64,000 nt of DNA from Vibrio sp. FE10 (GCF_030297155.1 NZ_AP028068.1:1488001-1552000), one strand, 5' to 3'. Shown: positions 18,062-27,160, counted from the first letter of the stretch. The notes: a model not told the origin generated them from the sequence alone. Numbers and translations are program-made.

Positions 18062-19309
18062 ATGAGTAGCGATATCATTAAAATTTCAAGAAATACTGAA
18101 AACGCACCAATAAATTCTGTATCTACACAAACGGTCGCTTTTTCTCATTATAATAACTTTTCAGCTCAATTACCTGTCGATCCTAAAACAGGTGAAGTTG
18201 TGATTGGTGATATTAAAGACCAAGCTGCACAATGCTTAAATAATATTAAGGCTATTGTTGAAAGCATCGACCATGTTATGGATGATGTGGTGAAGATTAA
18301 TGTTTTCGTTAAGAATATTTCTGATATCGATGCTATTGATGAAGTTTACAAAAGCTTCTTCCAAAACAGCCTCCCTACACGCACAGTCGTGGGCGTAGCT
18401 GCGCTACCGAACAGTGACGCTTTAGTTCAAATGGATGCGCTTATTTCAAACGGCGAAGGCACTAAACCACAAGCACCTTGCGCGCTAGTTAAGGTATCAA
18501 GAAATACAGATAACGCGCCTCAAAGTGCTGTATCGACCCAGACTGCGGCTTTTTCTCACTACAACAACCTTTCGGCTCAATTGCCTATCGATGTAAATAC
18601 AGGTGACTTGGTTTCAGGCGGTATCACAGAACAAACGACACAATGTTTAGCAAATATTAAAACGATTCTAGAGAGCATCGGTCATGTTATGAATGATGTG
18701 GTTAAAACCACTATTTACCTTAAGAATATTGAAGATGCAGAAAAGGTAAATGAAGTTTGCACTAAGTTCTTCCCAAGTTATGTACCAGCGCGAACGGTTG
18801 TTAATGCCGCTGAACTACCAATGGGCGCTTTAATTCAAATCGATACATCCGTTTCACATGGCGACGGTACACCGCCACAACTGCCAGAAGACACTCGTTT
18901 ACTGGTTATTGAAACCAATAATACTAGTGCTGCACCATTCATGCCTTATTCGCACACCGTTGCTTTCTCTCACTACAATCATATTTCTGGTCAACTACCT
19001 GTAGATCCGAAAACCAATGAAGTGGTTGCTGGTGGTATAAAAGAACAAGCTGAACAGTGCCTACAAAATATTAAGGCGATAATCGAAAGTGTTGACCACA
19101 GCATGGACGATACGGTGAAAATTAATATTCAGCTTAAAGATGTTTCAGATATTGATGTGGTGAACGAGATTTATACCACATTCTTTAACGCAGATTTACC
19201 GGCAAGAACGGTAGTAGGAGTTTCAGAAATTCCTATGAATGCTCTAATACAGATTGATGCCGTTGTTTCTAACTGCGAAGGCACACCTCCACAAGACGTA
19301 GTTGCTTAG
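18062..19309 (+). CDS. Triple RidA-domain (YjgF/UK114) fusion protein
   Basis: This 415-residue protein consists of three tandem RidA domains (about 1-138, 139-276 and 277-415); normal RidA proteins are about 130 residues and trimeric. Each repeat has the same skeleton: AFSHYNxxSAQLP, NIKxIxESxxHxMxDxVK and PxRTVV. The RidA catalytic Arg is kept in all three (R107, R244, R382), and the usual Glu of the last strand is Asp in all three (D125, D261, D399). RidA deaminates reactive 2-aminoacrylate-type imines. A single chain could fold as a pseudo-trimer; this is inference. ATG 18062 follows AAAAGGATAATTCCG. Confidence 0.9.
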   Translation: MSSDIIKISRNTENAPINSVSTQTVAFSHYNNFSAQLPVDPKTGEVVIGDIKDQAAQCLNNIKAIVESIDHVMDDVVKINVFVKNISDIDAIDEVYKSFFQNSLPTRTVVGVAALPNSDALVQMDALISNGEGTKPQAPCALVKVSRNTDNAPQSAVSTQTAAFSHYNNLSAQLPIDVNTGDLVSGGITEQTTQCLANIKTILESIGHVMNDVVKTTIYLKNIEDAEKVNEVCTKFFPSYVPARTVVNAAELPMGALIQIDTSVSHGDGTPPQLPEDTRLLVIETNNTSAAPFMPYSHTVAFSHYNHISGQLPVDPKTNEVVAGGIKEQAEQCLQNIKAIIESVDHSMDDTVKINIQLKDVSDIDVVNEIYTTFFNADLPARTVVGVSEIPMNALIQIDAVVSNCEGTPPQDVVA

Positions 19310-19346
19310 AACCATTGAACCCCCTTCGATAAAAGCGATTAAATTC

Positions 19347-19378
19347 AGGCTCTAGTTCCTAACCAGGAACCAGAGCCT
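19347..19378 (+). terminator. Terminator after triple-RidA gene
   Basis: Fourteen-base-pair stem with one mismatch (19347-19360 with 19365-19378), AACC tetraloop, then ATTCTCT. It lies 38 bp past the stop codon. Confidence 0.8.
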
Positions 19379-19535
19379 ATTCTCTGATTCGCGAACTCTA
19401 CCCCAAGACGTAACCCCCATCATTAAGTCTCGCTATACCACTCACTCTAAACAAGCTTCTGCCCGACATATGGTGTTTACTGATGCGAAGTGTTTTAATA
19501 TGAAAAACAGACGCTTCACGTAAGAAAACCAATTT

Positions 19536-19892
19536 ATGCAATTTCGAGTTATTTTAATGCTTTGCCTAGCCTTGATGGGTTGTTCATCTAAACCTGAGTT
19601 AGGTCCTGACCCAAAATCTATCACTCTTTTTTATGGTGATACGTCGATCTCTTCGGGTGTTTTAGAAGACAAAACATTTAGTTCAGTGCTCGCGGATAGG
19701 GTTGAAAGCGTGACTTTTTCAGGGGCAATACGAAAGCAAGATTCTGGCTACTTCGTCGATATACTCGTGATTCGAGAAACGAAAGAGCCGCGTTCAACAC
19801 GACAACTAAACGCCTCGCTTGTTATGAAGCCGGGAGAGTTAGTGGATGTTGGCGGTGTGAATAACGATGTCTTCAGGGTCATTATCGAATAG
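19536..19892 (+). CDS. Predicted small lipoprotein
   Basis: This 118-residue protein has a lipoprotein signal with lipobox LALMGC (Cys16), followed by SSKPELGPDP. The mature part (about 100 residues) is beta-rich and ends VNNDVFRVIIE. No family is recognised. It stands between the triple-RidA terminator and a GNAT gene 30 bp downstream. Confidence 0.72.
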   Translation: MQFRVILMLCLALMGCSSKPELGPDPKSITLFYGDTSISSGVLEDKTFSSVLADRVESVTFSGAIRKQDSGYFVDILVIRETKEPRSTRQLNASLVMKPGELVDVGGVNNDVFRVIIE

Positions 19893-19922
19893 CCGTATGA
19901 GACCATAGATGAGGGAAAGGTT

Positions 19923-20438
19923 ATGCAGCAGAACATTATCACAGAGCGATTAATCTTAAGGTCGTTTAAGTTGAGTGACAGTCAACGCGTCGCTGAATTA
20001 GCGGGTGACAAAGTGTTTGCAGATATGACGGCTAACATCCCTCATCCTTATCAACCAAACATGGCAGTTGAATGGATTAACACGCACGAATTTTTCTTTA
20101 ATGAAGGAAAGGGTGTGATTTACGCGATAACCCTTAAAGGAAACGACGAGATCATCGGTGCGGTCAGCTTTCCTAGTTTAGTCGGTGGCGTTGGTATTCT
20201 TGGTTATTGGCTTGGTGTTCCGTTTTGGGGGCAGGGCATCGCGTATGAAGCATCTTCTGCTCTAGTGGAATACAGCAAAGCTCACTTGGGACTGACAGAA
20301 CTGGAAGTGATGCACTTGTCTGAAAACAAACGCTCAGAGTCAGTTATCCGAAAGCTCGGTGTCGAGTTCATTGAGAAACAGGTACGTAAAATTCATGGTC
20401 GAGAGCGTGAGTTGTGCGTATATCGCTCTTTGCTCTAA
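19923..20438 (+). CDS. RimJ/RimL-type GNAT acetyltransferase
   Basis: This 171-residue protein begins ITERLILRSFKLSDSQRVAEL, the typical RimL-group opening, and carries GYWLGVPFWGQGIAYEASSALVEY as the acetyl-CoA loop and SENKRSESVIRKLGVEF as the closing motif. The group includes N-terminal protein acetylases and antibiotic or peptide acetylases; the substrate is unknown. GGAAAGG precedes ATG 19923. Confidence 0.87.
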   Translation: MQQNIITERLILRSFKLSDSQRVAELAGDKVFADMTANIPHPYQPNMAVEWINTHEFFFNEGKGVIYAITLKGNDEIIGAVSFPSLVGGVGILGYWLGVPFWGQGIAYEASSALVEYSKAHLGLTELEVMHLSENKRSESVIRKLGVEFIEKQVRKIHGRERELCVYRSLL

Positions 20439-20583
20439 TCTTCTTGTCTGTCGTTTACATTTCTACACTTACAAACATTAGAAGGTTGAGCGAAATAAAG
20501 TGTTCAATTAATTTTAATTTTCACTTTACCTCAACCTAACTTCAAGTCTTAAGCTTCTCTTACTCATTGAAAAGGAGCTTATT

Positions 20584-20733
20584 ATGCAAAACAACTACGT
20601 AAAAGAACTTGCCGTCAAAACTTATCAAGAAGACCTTGAGAAAGAGTACGTAAAATCTAAAGCTCGCCCATTTCATGCCCCAAGTTTTATCGGAGGAATA
20701 CTGTTGTCAGTCGTGCTGGTTGGCTTGTTTTAA
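20584..20733 (+). CDS. 49-residue single-span membrane peptide
   Basis: A 50-codon frame (stop included) opens at ATG 20584 with AAGGAG seven bases upstream. It encodes MQNNYVKELAVKTYQEDLEK..., a charged amphipathic N-terminal half, then SFIGGILLSVVLVGLF, a short membrane helix at the C-terminus. It has its own upstream spacing (145 bp) and is not in an obvious operon. No family recognised. The strong ribosome site and clean helix are the reasons to call it. Confidence 0.65.
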   Translation: MQNNYVKELAVKTYQEDLEKEYVKSKARPFHAPSFIGGILLSVVLVGLF

Positions 20734-20846
20734 TTTATGCAGAATTTTTGATCCATTACCAACTCTCAACATCTCTATTTGATGCGTTTTAATGCATACG
20801 GCACAATTGCTTATGTTGAATTATGACGCCAATATCGAGAGGAAGT

Positions 20847-21311
20847 ATGGCAAGTCCTAGAGTTTTAAAGGCCCAGATTACTGATATTACCAGTGGTGAG
20901 AATGTCACTATCATAGAGCCAAGCAATGTTTATGGTTGTGAGCTTAAAGATGACGTGTTCGTTGGCCCCTTTGTCGAGATTCAAAAGAACTCCGTGATAG
21001 GCGAGAGAAGTAAGATCCAGTCTCATACCTTTATTTGCGAGTATGTGACTATCGGAAGTGACTGCTTCGTAGGCCACGGTGTGATGTTCGCAAATGACTT
21101 GTTCAAAGAGGGTAAGCCAGATCCAAACCCAGACAATTGGGGACGCACGGTTATAGCAAATAACGTTACCATCGGTTCCAATGCGACAGTATTGTCTGTC
21201 AGCATTTGCGAAGGGGCGGTTATTGGTGCAGGTAGTGTTGTAACAAAAGACATCACCGAGAAAGGTATCTATGCAGGTAACCCTGCTAAGAAGTTAAGAG
21301 ACTTACCTTAG
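20847..21311 (+). CDS. Left-handed beta-helix (hexapeptide) acyltransferase
   Basis: This 154-residue protein shows hexapeptide repeats (VFVGPFVEIQKNSVIGERSK, VTIGSNATVLSVSICEGAVIG) and the conserved loop GHGVMFANDLF with the His expected to act as base, ending AGNPAKKLRDL. It resembles the sugar N-acetyltransferases of the WlbB/QdtC type that acylate amino sugars of surface polysaccharides. ATG 20847 follows GAGAGGAAGT; an in-frame ATG at 20823 lacks a ribosome site. No polysaccharide genes are adjacent, so the substrate is open. Confidence 0.85.
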   Translation: MASPRVLKAQITDITSGENVTIIEPSNVYGCELKDDVFVGPFVEIQKNSVIGERSKIQSHTFICEYVTIGSDCFVGHGVMFANDLFKEGKPDPNPDNWGRTVIANNVTIGSNATVLSVSICEGAVIGAGSVVTKDITEKGIYAGNPAKKLRDLP

Positions 21312-21381
21312 ATTCAGAAGACAAGTTGAAATGTATGAATCATAAGGTGCGGCTTTTTAGATAAGCATCAGAGTATTGATT

Positions 21382-21900
21382 ATGGATATATTTTTACACT
21401 TACTTCACCCAAGCGATGTCAGTACTTTATTGGAGTTTGAAGTCGAAAATAGAGAGTGGTTTGAGCAATTTGTGCCAGCTAGAGAAGACCGTTTTTATTC
21501 AAATGCGGGTGTTGCCGAGCAAGTCACGAGCTTTCTAACTGAGTATGACAATGGCGAGATGATTCCTATGTTGATCAAAGACGCTAATGGCACTATTTGT
21601 GGGCGAATCAACGTTCGTGATATCGACCAGAACGCTGAAAGTGGAGAACTAGGTTATCGAGTGGGTCACGCATATGGTTCTAAAGGTATTGCGTCCAACG
21701 CGGTGAGGAAGTTACTTATCTACTTGGCTGAGCACTCTTCCCTTAAATACGTTGATGCCTATGCGTTAGTGGGTAATGTTGGCTCAAATAAAATATTATC
21801 CAAGGCCGGTTTTGACTTAGTTGAGCGCGTTGAAAGTTACGCCGTGTTCAAAGGGAAGGATCAAGATGCTCATTATTATCGAAAGGCGTTATCTGCTTAA
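21382..21900 (+). CDS. RimL-type GNAT acetyltransferase
   Basis: This 172-residue protein has a RimL-like core: ELGYRVGHAYGSKGIASNAVRKLLIYLAE (acetyl-CoA loop) and ALVGNVGSNKILSKAGFDLVERVESY. ATG 21382 is chosen over a TTG two codons upstream. Substrate unknown. It lies 70 bp after the acyltransferase gene and no terminator is seen between them. Confidence 0.84.
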   Translation: MDIFLHLLHPSDVSTLLEFEVENREWFEQFVPAREDRFYSNAGVAEQVTSFLTEYDNGEMIPMLIKDANGTICGRINVRDIDQNAESGELGYRVGHAYGSKGIASNAVRKLLIYLAEHSSLKYVDAYALVGNVGSNKILSKAGFDLVERVESYAVFKGKDQDAHYYRKALSA

Positions 21901-22167
21901 GTGAATGCTATCAATGCCGATTCTATCCTCATATAAGGAATTACTTGGTTTGTCGTTGTGCGTATCTAACTTCTACCTGAGTCTTCTTTTATACTTTTGA
22001 TACTCAAAGTTTAGTGCTCACTTATCGCTCTAACTTGTTAATTCTACGTGATTTATTCATATCTCTCTTGTTATACGTATCAGTGCGACTAATATTAGCC
22101 AGATTCTAACAAGATAGACTCGATCGTTAACCTGTCTATCTTTTTTGTATGTATTACATGGTGTTAT

Positions 22168-22920
22168 ATGAAGTATTTAATAGGTGTTTGCTTAGGTGCC
22201 TTATCTCTTTCTGCGACAGCGCAGTCCATGGTCATTGTTGATTCGGCAAGAGATCGCTCTATCCCAATAGAAGTTGTTTTGCCGCAGGATTCTGACAGTT
22301 GTACAACAACAGAACAGTGTGACGTAGCTTTTATCAGTGCGGGTAATCGAGTTCCATTCACTAAATATAGTTTTGTTGGAGAAATGCTCAACGATAGGGG
22401 CTACATGACCGTCTATGTTGATCACGAACTGCCAAGCGATCCTCCTTTATCGAAGACTGGTGACTTGTATAAAACACGAATTGAAAATTGGACGCGAGGG
22501 GCAGAGACTCTCAATGCACTTCAACATGAGCTAGCGAGTCGTTTTCCTGCTTATGATTTTGACAAGTTAACCTTAGTTGGACACTCGAACGGTGGCGATA
22601 TTTCTACATGGTTGAGTAACGAAAATAAAAGCTATGTTTCTCAGTTAATTACGCTCGACCATAAACGAGTCACATTACCTAAAAGTGAAAATATCCGAGT
22701 GCTTTCCATTCGAGCAACTGAATACCCTACTAAAGAGGGTGTACTACCGACTGAATCAGAGCAGAAGCAATATGGTAGTTGTGTTGTTGAGATCCCAGAC
22801 TCTAAACACATGGATTTAAGTGATTATGGCTCTAATCTGGCGAAGCAAAGTACGAATGACATTATTATCGGTTTTTTGGATGGTCTAGCGTGCGAAGAGT
22901 TGAGAGTAAAAGTTGAGTAG
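22168..22920 (+). CDS. Secreted alpha/beta hydrolase
   Basis: This 250-residue protein has a signal peptide (MKYLIGVCLGALSLSATAQS) and the nucleophile elbow LTLVGHSNGGDIS. A late SKHMDLSDYGS supplies the likely His of the triad. Cysteines in SDSCTTTEQCDVAF could form a disulfide, consistent with periplasmic or secreted location. Specific substrate unknown. The ribosome site before ATG 22168 is weak. A strong terminator follows at 22999. Confidence 0.82.
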   Translation: MKYLIGVCLGALSLSATAQSMVIVDSARDRSIPIEVVLPQDSDSCTTTEQCDVAFISAGNRVPFTKYSFVGEMLNDRGYMTVYVDHELPSDPPLSKTGDLYKTRIENWTRGAETLNALQHELASRFPAYDFDKLTLVGHSNGGDISTWLSNENKSYVSQLITLDHKRVTLPKSENIRVLSIRATEYPTKEGVLPTESEQKQYGSCVVEIPDSKHMDLSDYGSNLAKQSTNDIIIGFLDGLACEELRVKVE

Positions 22921-22998
22921 AAATATTTAATTTATTAGGGCGTGATATCCGTATTTGGAATAGACGACCGACTTAATCGATTATCGACTTATATATTA

Positions 22999-23038
22999 GA
23001 AGCTGGCAGTGTCCTTCTAGCCAGCTTCGAGTCTTTTT
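22999..23038 (+). terminator. Terminator after the secreted hydrolase
   Basis: Nine-base-pair stem GAAGCTGGC/GCCAGCTTC (22999-23007 with 23020-23028), 12-base loop, then GAGTCTTTTTAT. It also separates the hydrolase from the convergent DUF417 gene. Confidence 0.82.
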
Positions 23039-23088
23039 ATTTCAAGGTTTAAGGTTACTTCTAGTTACGGCCACTTATAGATTTACGG

Positions 23089-23535
23089 TTACTTCTGAGG
23101 TTTGTTTCGTTCGATTACGCTAATCGCGATAGCCAAAAACAGGATATCTTTCACTAGGAAGAAGTTAGTGACTAAGATGCCATCCGATACTTTCCAAGCA
23201 TTTGGCGTTGTAATCAGGAAGCTGAGTGTCACAACAAAGATAGCCGCTGCTGCAATGCCTGAATAGAATGCGACTGTCGGCTTCTTAAATCCAACGATCA
23301 ATCCAATCGCGACAATGATCTCCGCGCCACCCACCATGTTAGACACAGCTTGTACTGAGAACAGATTGTAAAGCCAGTTCATGGCAGGATGATTTGCGAT
23401 TAGCGGTTCAATGAGCATCGCTTCGGTTGGCGTAAACTTATAAATACCAATCCAAGCGAGCACCAATGCTACGCCAACCACTCCAAGGTTATATCCCACA
23501 TTACTCTGTTTTAAATCATAGGTTTGAACATGCAT
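23089..23535 (-). CDS. DUF417 family inner-membrane protein (YkgB/RclC-like)
   Basis: This 148-residue protein has four hydrophobic segments, beginning NLGVVGVALVLAWIGIYKFTPTEA and including NMVGGAEIIVAIGLIVGFKKP, which match the DUF417 family (YkgB, RclC). RclC belongs to a reactive-chlorine response in E. coli; no RclR or RclA is adjacent here, so that role is not implied. ATG 23535 has GGAG seven bases upstream. Confidence 0.8.
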   Translation of the reverse strand: MHVQTYDLKQSNVGYNLGVVGVALVLAWIGIYKFTPTEAMLIEPLIANHPAMNWLYNLFSVQAVSNMVGGAEIIVAIGLIVGFKKPTVAFYSGIAAAAIFVVTLSFLITTPNAWKVSDGILVTNFFLVKDILFLAIAISVIERNKPQK

Positions 23536-23731
23536 AAAAGTACTCCATTTAATAAAATCCCTGAATATGACCGCACTAGTGCAAAATTAATTTCGCTGTG
23601 AGAGTATTAGTTTATAAAATGAATCATAAACCTTGGCACTTTTGGCATTCCTTATGCTAATGATTTATGTAAAGAAAATGAAACTAGAGCTTTGAATGAG
23701 AGCTTTAGATGACAGAATAAGGAGATAGGTT

Positions 23732-24496
23732 ATCAAAGCGTTTATATATGATGTATTTGGTGGGGAGTCAGCGAAAGGTAACCCGTGTGGGGTCGTAGAA
23801 CTTGGCCAATGGTTAGCCGACTCGGAATTACTAGAAGTAACGCATCAACTGGCATTGCCAATCACTGCTTTCGTCGTGAAATCAGAAAATGATTTCGATA
23901 TTCGTTGGTTCGCCTTAGATGGTGAGATAAACCTTTGTGGTCATGGTAGTCTGGCTGCAGGCACTAGTTTGATCGAAAAGTATAAGTTCAATGAGGTTAC
24001 CCTAAATAGTGATTATGGACAGGTCGTGATCTCTAGAAAAGAAGGCTTATCTCAAATAGAACTGCCAAGCTGGAAGGGTAAATCTTACTCGCAGGTAAGA
24101 GATGTTCCTATTGATTTAGCGGCTTTGAATCAACCTGTTATCGAAGCTTTTTCTACGAGAGATTTAGTGCTAATTTTGGATTCAGAGGAAGCCGTAAAGA
24201 ATTTTTCGCCTGACTTTGAATTATATAAAAAAATTAAAGATCTGCATGCAGTGATGGTGACAGCTAAAAGCTCAGATGACAGTTATGTTCTGCGCTATTT
24301 TGCGCCGAAAATCGGTATTTCGGAGGATTTAGCGACAGGTTCGGCACAATGTTCACTGGCTCCATATTGGTTTGATAAGTTAGGGAAAGATAAACTTTCG
24401 GTTCGTCAGCTTTCAAGCTCTGGCGGTTGTTTTGAAGTTGAGAGAAAGACAGACTCTTCAATTGCGGTGTTGGCACGAGTTGAGCGCCGTCCATAA
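23732..24496 (+). CDS. PhzF-family isomerase-like protein with apparent ATC start
   Basis: The frame is closed by TAG at 23726-23728, and the protein reads I-KAFIYDVFGGESAKGNPCGVVEL from 23732, exactly the PhzF N-terminus (normally MKxxxVDVF...GNP). AAGGAG at 23719-23724 is spaced seven bases from ATC 23732, so ATC seems to be the initiator. The first standard start (TTG 23855) would remove 41 conserved residues. GISEDLATGSAQCSLAPYW is the conserved C-terminal motif and NLCGHGSLAAG the mid motif. The catalytic Glu of PhzF (SET-F) is Ile here (LPITAF), so classic isomerase activity is doubtful. Confidence 0.75.
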   Translation: MKAFIYDVFGGESAKGNPCGVVELGQWLADSELLEVTHQLALPITAFVVKSENDFDIRWFALDGEINLCGHGSLAAGTSLIEKYKFNEVTLNSDYGQVVISRKEGLSQIELPSWKGKSYSQVRDVPIDLAALNQPVIEAFSTRDLVLILDSEEAVKNFSPDFELYKKIKDLHAVMVTAKSSDDSYVLRYFAPKIGISEDLATGSAQCSLAPYWFDKLGKDKLSVRQLSSSGGCFEVERKTDSSIAVLARVERRP

Positions 24497-24608
24497 CAGA
24501 ATGGTGATCTCACTGGAGAGATAGAGCTTTCTAATTTTTGTTTTCAATATTAGGAATTTGGATTAGATTACGCTGACATAAATCCTAATTATAAGAAGAG
24601 AATCGCCT

Positions 24609-24971
24609 GTGAAAATTCATAGAATTAATCCGACCAAGCGTTGGTCTGATGTAACTGTATTTAATGGCATCGCAAGTTTTGTTGAAGTACCAGAGACGGA
24701 TACATCGGCAGGAATTAAGAGTCAGGTTCAACAAATTTTTGATCAAGCTGAAGAAATGATGAGCTTGGTCGACAGCGATAAATCTCGCGTATTGTCGGTA
24801 ACTATTTACCTAACAGATTTCGCTAACTTCGATGCACTGAATGAAGTGTGGGACTCGTGGTTCCCTGAAGGTAGCGCACCAAGCCGTGCATGTGTGAAAG
24901 CTGAACTGGCCAACCCAGAGCTGTTGGTTGAGATGTCGTTTATGGTTGCTGCGGGTGAAAAGTTTCAATAA
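24609..24971 (+). CDS. RidA-family protein, single domain
   Basis: This 120-residue protein has the RidA fold markers FVEVPETDTSAGIKSQVQQI, VTIYLTDFANFDALNEVWDSW and PSRACVKAEL, with the catalytic Arg at residue 93. The last-strand Glu of RidA (IEIEA) is replaced by Ser (VEMSF), so the protein belongs to a divergent subgroup and may not deaminate imines. GTG 24609 follows AGAAGAGA. It follows the PhzF-like gene by 112 bp and ends at a strong terminator. Confidence 0.87.
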   Translation: MKIHRINPTKRWSDVTVFNGIASFVEVPETDTSAGIKSQVQQIFDQAEEMMSLVDSDKSRVLSVTIYLTDFANFDALNEVWDSWFPEGSAPSRACVKAELANPELLVEMSFMVAAGEKFQ

Positions 24972-25050
24972 GCCGAAATATCGGTAGAAATAAGCATTAG
25001 TCGATATAAGCGCTAATCAGTTAATCAATTAGACAGCGAACAGGTAAAAC

Positions 25051-25083
25051 AAAGCCACTCAGGTGAATCACTTGAGTGGCTTT
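25051..25083. terminator. Bidirectional terminator between RidA-like and BCCT genes
   Basis: Eleven-base-pair stem AAAGCCACTCA/TGAGTGGCTTT (25051-25061 with 25073-25083) that can extend inward, followed by TTTTTCG. A and T tracts on both sides serve both convergent genes. Confidence 0.88.
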
Positions 25084-25123
25084 TTCGTTTTTCACGCTAC
25101 CCGAAACTAAATCGGATTAGGTA

Positions 25124-26710
25124 TTAAGCGATGCCTTGATCTCTTGCCATCTGTTTCGCAATCTTCGGAGCATGCCATAAACACGGCAACAAGATGAACG
25201 AGACAGGAACAGCGGTGATCACAATGAACGACTGTAGAGCAGAGATGCCGCCAGAGCCCATTGAGATAAGTGCAATGGCTACCGCACCCATGATGATACC
25301 CCAGAAGGTACGTACTGCTGCGTTCGGCTCTGTTGTGCCTGTCATTACTACACTGATTGTGTAGGTCATTGAGTCACCTGTCGTCACGATGAACGTGGTT
25401 GTTAGGATAAGGAACAGAATCGCCAGCAGAGTTGGAAACGGCAGTTGCGCTGTAATTGCTAGAAGAACCGCTGGAAGGTTAAAGCCTTCAAACGCACTAG
25501 AAATCACGCCTGGGTTCTCTAATTCAAACGCTAAACCACTACCACCAACGATGCTGAACCAGAAACAAGTTACAAGCGGTGCAACGATGCTGATAGAAAC
25601 GATCATCTGGCGAATGGTACGGCCACGTGAGATACGAGCAATGAAGATTGCCATCATCGGACCATAGCCTAAGAACCAACCCCAGAAGAATACCGTCCAG
25701 CCACCTAGCCACGCTGTATCTTGGCGGTAAAGCGCCATAGGGATGAAGTTATCAACCATTTCGCCCATGCCTTGTAGGTAGCCATCAATAATGAAGCTCG
25801 TTGGGCCTACTAACAGGATGTAGCCGATTAAGCATACAGACAAGATGATGTTGTAGCGGCTAACTAGCTGGATGCCCTTGTTCACGCCACTTAATGCAGA
25901 CAGCGTGTACATTGCGATAGCAAATACGATAACAACACTTTGAGTCGCGAAGCTGTCTGAAATACCAAACAGTTCGCTCAGAGCGTAGCTGATTTGTAGT
26001 CCAAGGAAACCAATAGGGCCGATAGTACCCGCGGCTACAGCGACGATGCTGCATGCGTCGACTACGTTACCAATCCAGCTATTAATTGCTTTGTCGCCAA
26101 GTACTGGGTAAAGCAGAGTACGAGGCTTAAGAGGAAGGCCTTTGTCGTAATGCAGGTGCATTAACACGATAGAAGACAAACCACCTAAGATTGCCCATGC
26201 AAGGAAACCCCAGTGCATGAAAGATTGTGATAGGGCGTTGAACGCCATCGCTTGTGGGTCAGCATTGCCATAAAGTGGCGGAGCCGAAACAAAGTGAGCA
26301 ATAGGTTCTGCCGCTGCCCAGAATACACCACCGCCGGCTAGCAGCGTACATAGGACGATAGACATCCATTTAAAGGTGGTCATTTCAGGGAGGGCAAGCG
26401 TTCCTAAACGAACGTGGCCTGTGCGCCCTAGTGCAAGCACTAAGCCGATAATGAAGTTGAGTAGTAGTAGGACTTGCCAGAAAGCACCGAACCACTTAGT
26501 TGAGTAACTAAAGCCGATGTTAACAAGTTCGGACAACACGGAGGTGTTGGTGAAAGCGAGGATGACAAAGAGGGTTAAAAAACTGCCACTAAGCCAAAAG
26601 ACTGGGTTTCCGAGTTCCAGTTTTTCACCCAAAGATTGAGCTTTGTTGAAATCGATAGAAGTAGATTCTGCGTTGATGTTTTCGTTGGCGACTTGCGTCA
26701 AGTTGGACAT
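25124..26710 (-). CDS. BCCT family betaine/choline/carnitine transporter
   Basis: This 528-residue protein has about twelve membrane segments and the BCCT tryptophan-rich signature GWTVFFWGWFLGYGPMMAIF in helix 8, followed by the amphipathic ARISRGRTIRQMI. The chosen start MSNLTQVANEN (26710) has AAGAA upstream; a GTG at 26758 would add 16 residues. BCCT carriers import quaternary ammonium or sulfonium compounds using Na+ or H+ gradients. Marine vibrios use them for osmoprotectants; the exact substrate is not readable. Confidence 0.9.
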   Translation of the reverse strand: MSNLTQVANENINAESTSIDFNKAQSLGEKLELGNPVFWLSGSFLTLFVILAFTNTSVLSELVNIGFSYSTKWFGAFWQVLLLLNFIIGLVLALGRTGHVRLGTLALPEMTTFKWMSIVLCTLLAGGGVFWAAAEPIAHFVSAPPLYGNADPQAMAFNALSQSFMHWGFLAWAILGGLSSIVLMHLHYDKGLPLKPRTLLYPVLGDKAINSWIGNVVDACSIVAVAAGTIGPIGFLGLQISYALSELFGISDSFATQSVVIVFAIAMYTLSALSGVNKGIQLVSRYNIILSVCLIGYILLVGPTSFIIDGYLQGMGEMVDNFIPMALYRQDTAWLGGWTVFFWGWFLGYGPMMAIFIARISRGRTIRQMIVSISIVAPLVTCFWFSIVGGSGLAFELENPGVISSAFEGFNLPAVLLAITAQLPFPTLLAILFLILTTTFIVTTGDSMTYTISVVMTGTTEPNAAVRTFWGIIMGAVAIALISMGSGGISALQSFIVITAVPVSFILLPCLWHAPKIAKQMARDQGIA

Positions 26711-27160
26711 TATTTCTTCGCTATATTTGGCTCTTTCAAGCCTATGTATTTCTCCCACACTTGCATAGAAATGTGAGGTTCGTCAAAAAAGCCGCAGATA
26801 CTAACACATTTGTTATCAAAAAGTGGGCGAATTCCCAAAAGAAACCCAAATCATCTATAAATCTCTACTTTTTGGTTAGTTTTAATGCGAATTTTTTCTC
26901 AACGCTGAGTCACATTTCTGATTTTTGAGACATTATTTTTTAGCTTTCCGAAATAAATTAATATTAGTTGTTGGTGCAAAATAAGTGTCGACTCATTGCA
27001 TGCTATAAACAAATTAATGCGAGTCATTTTATAAATACTGAATATTTTAGGTGTTTAATTGGCGCTGTTACCTACAGTTGTTTTGCGAAGAGATTTAAGT
27101 GGTGAGAAAAGTGCCATTTAAATTAAACATCTTGAAACAACAACTTAAGGGATAGCTAAC
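26711..27160. other. 450-bp divergent promoter region, BCCT and chitinase
   Basis: A+T-rich spacer between the divergent BCCT gene and chitinase gene. No hairpin, repeat or convincing operator was found; it must hold both promoters. Confidence 0.5.
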
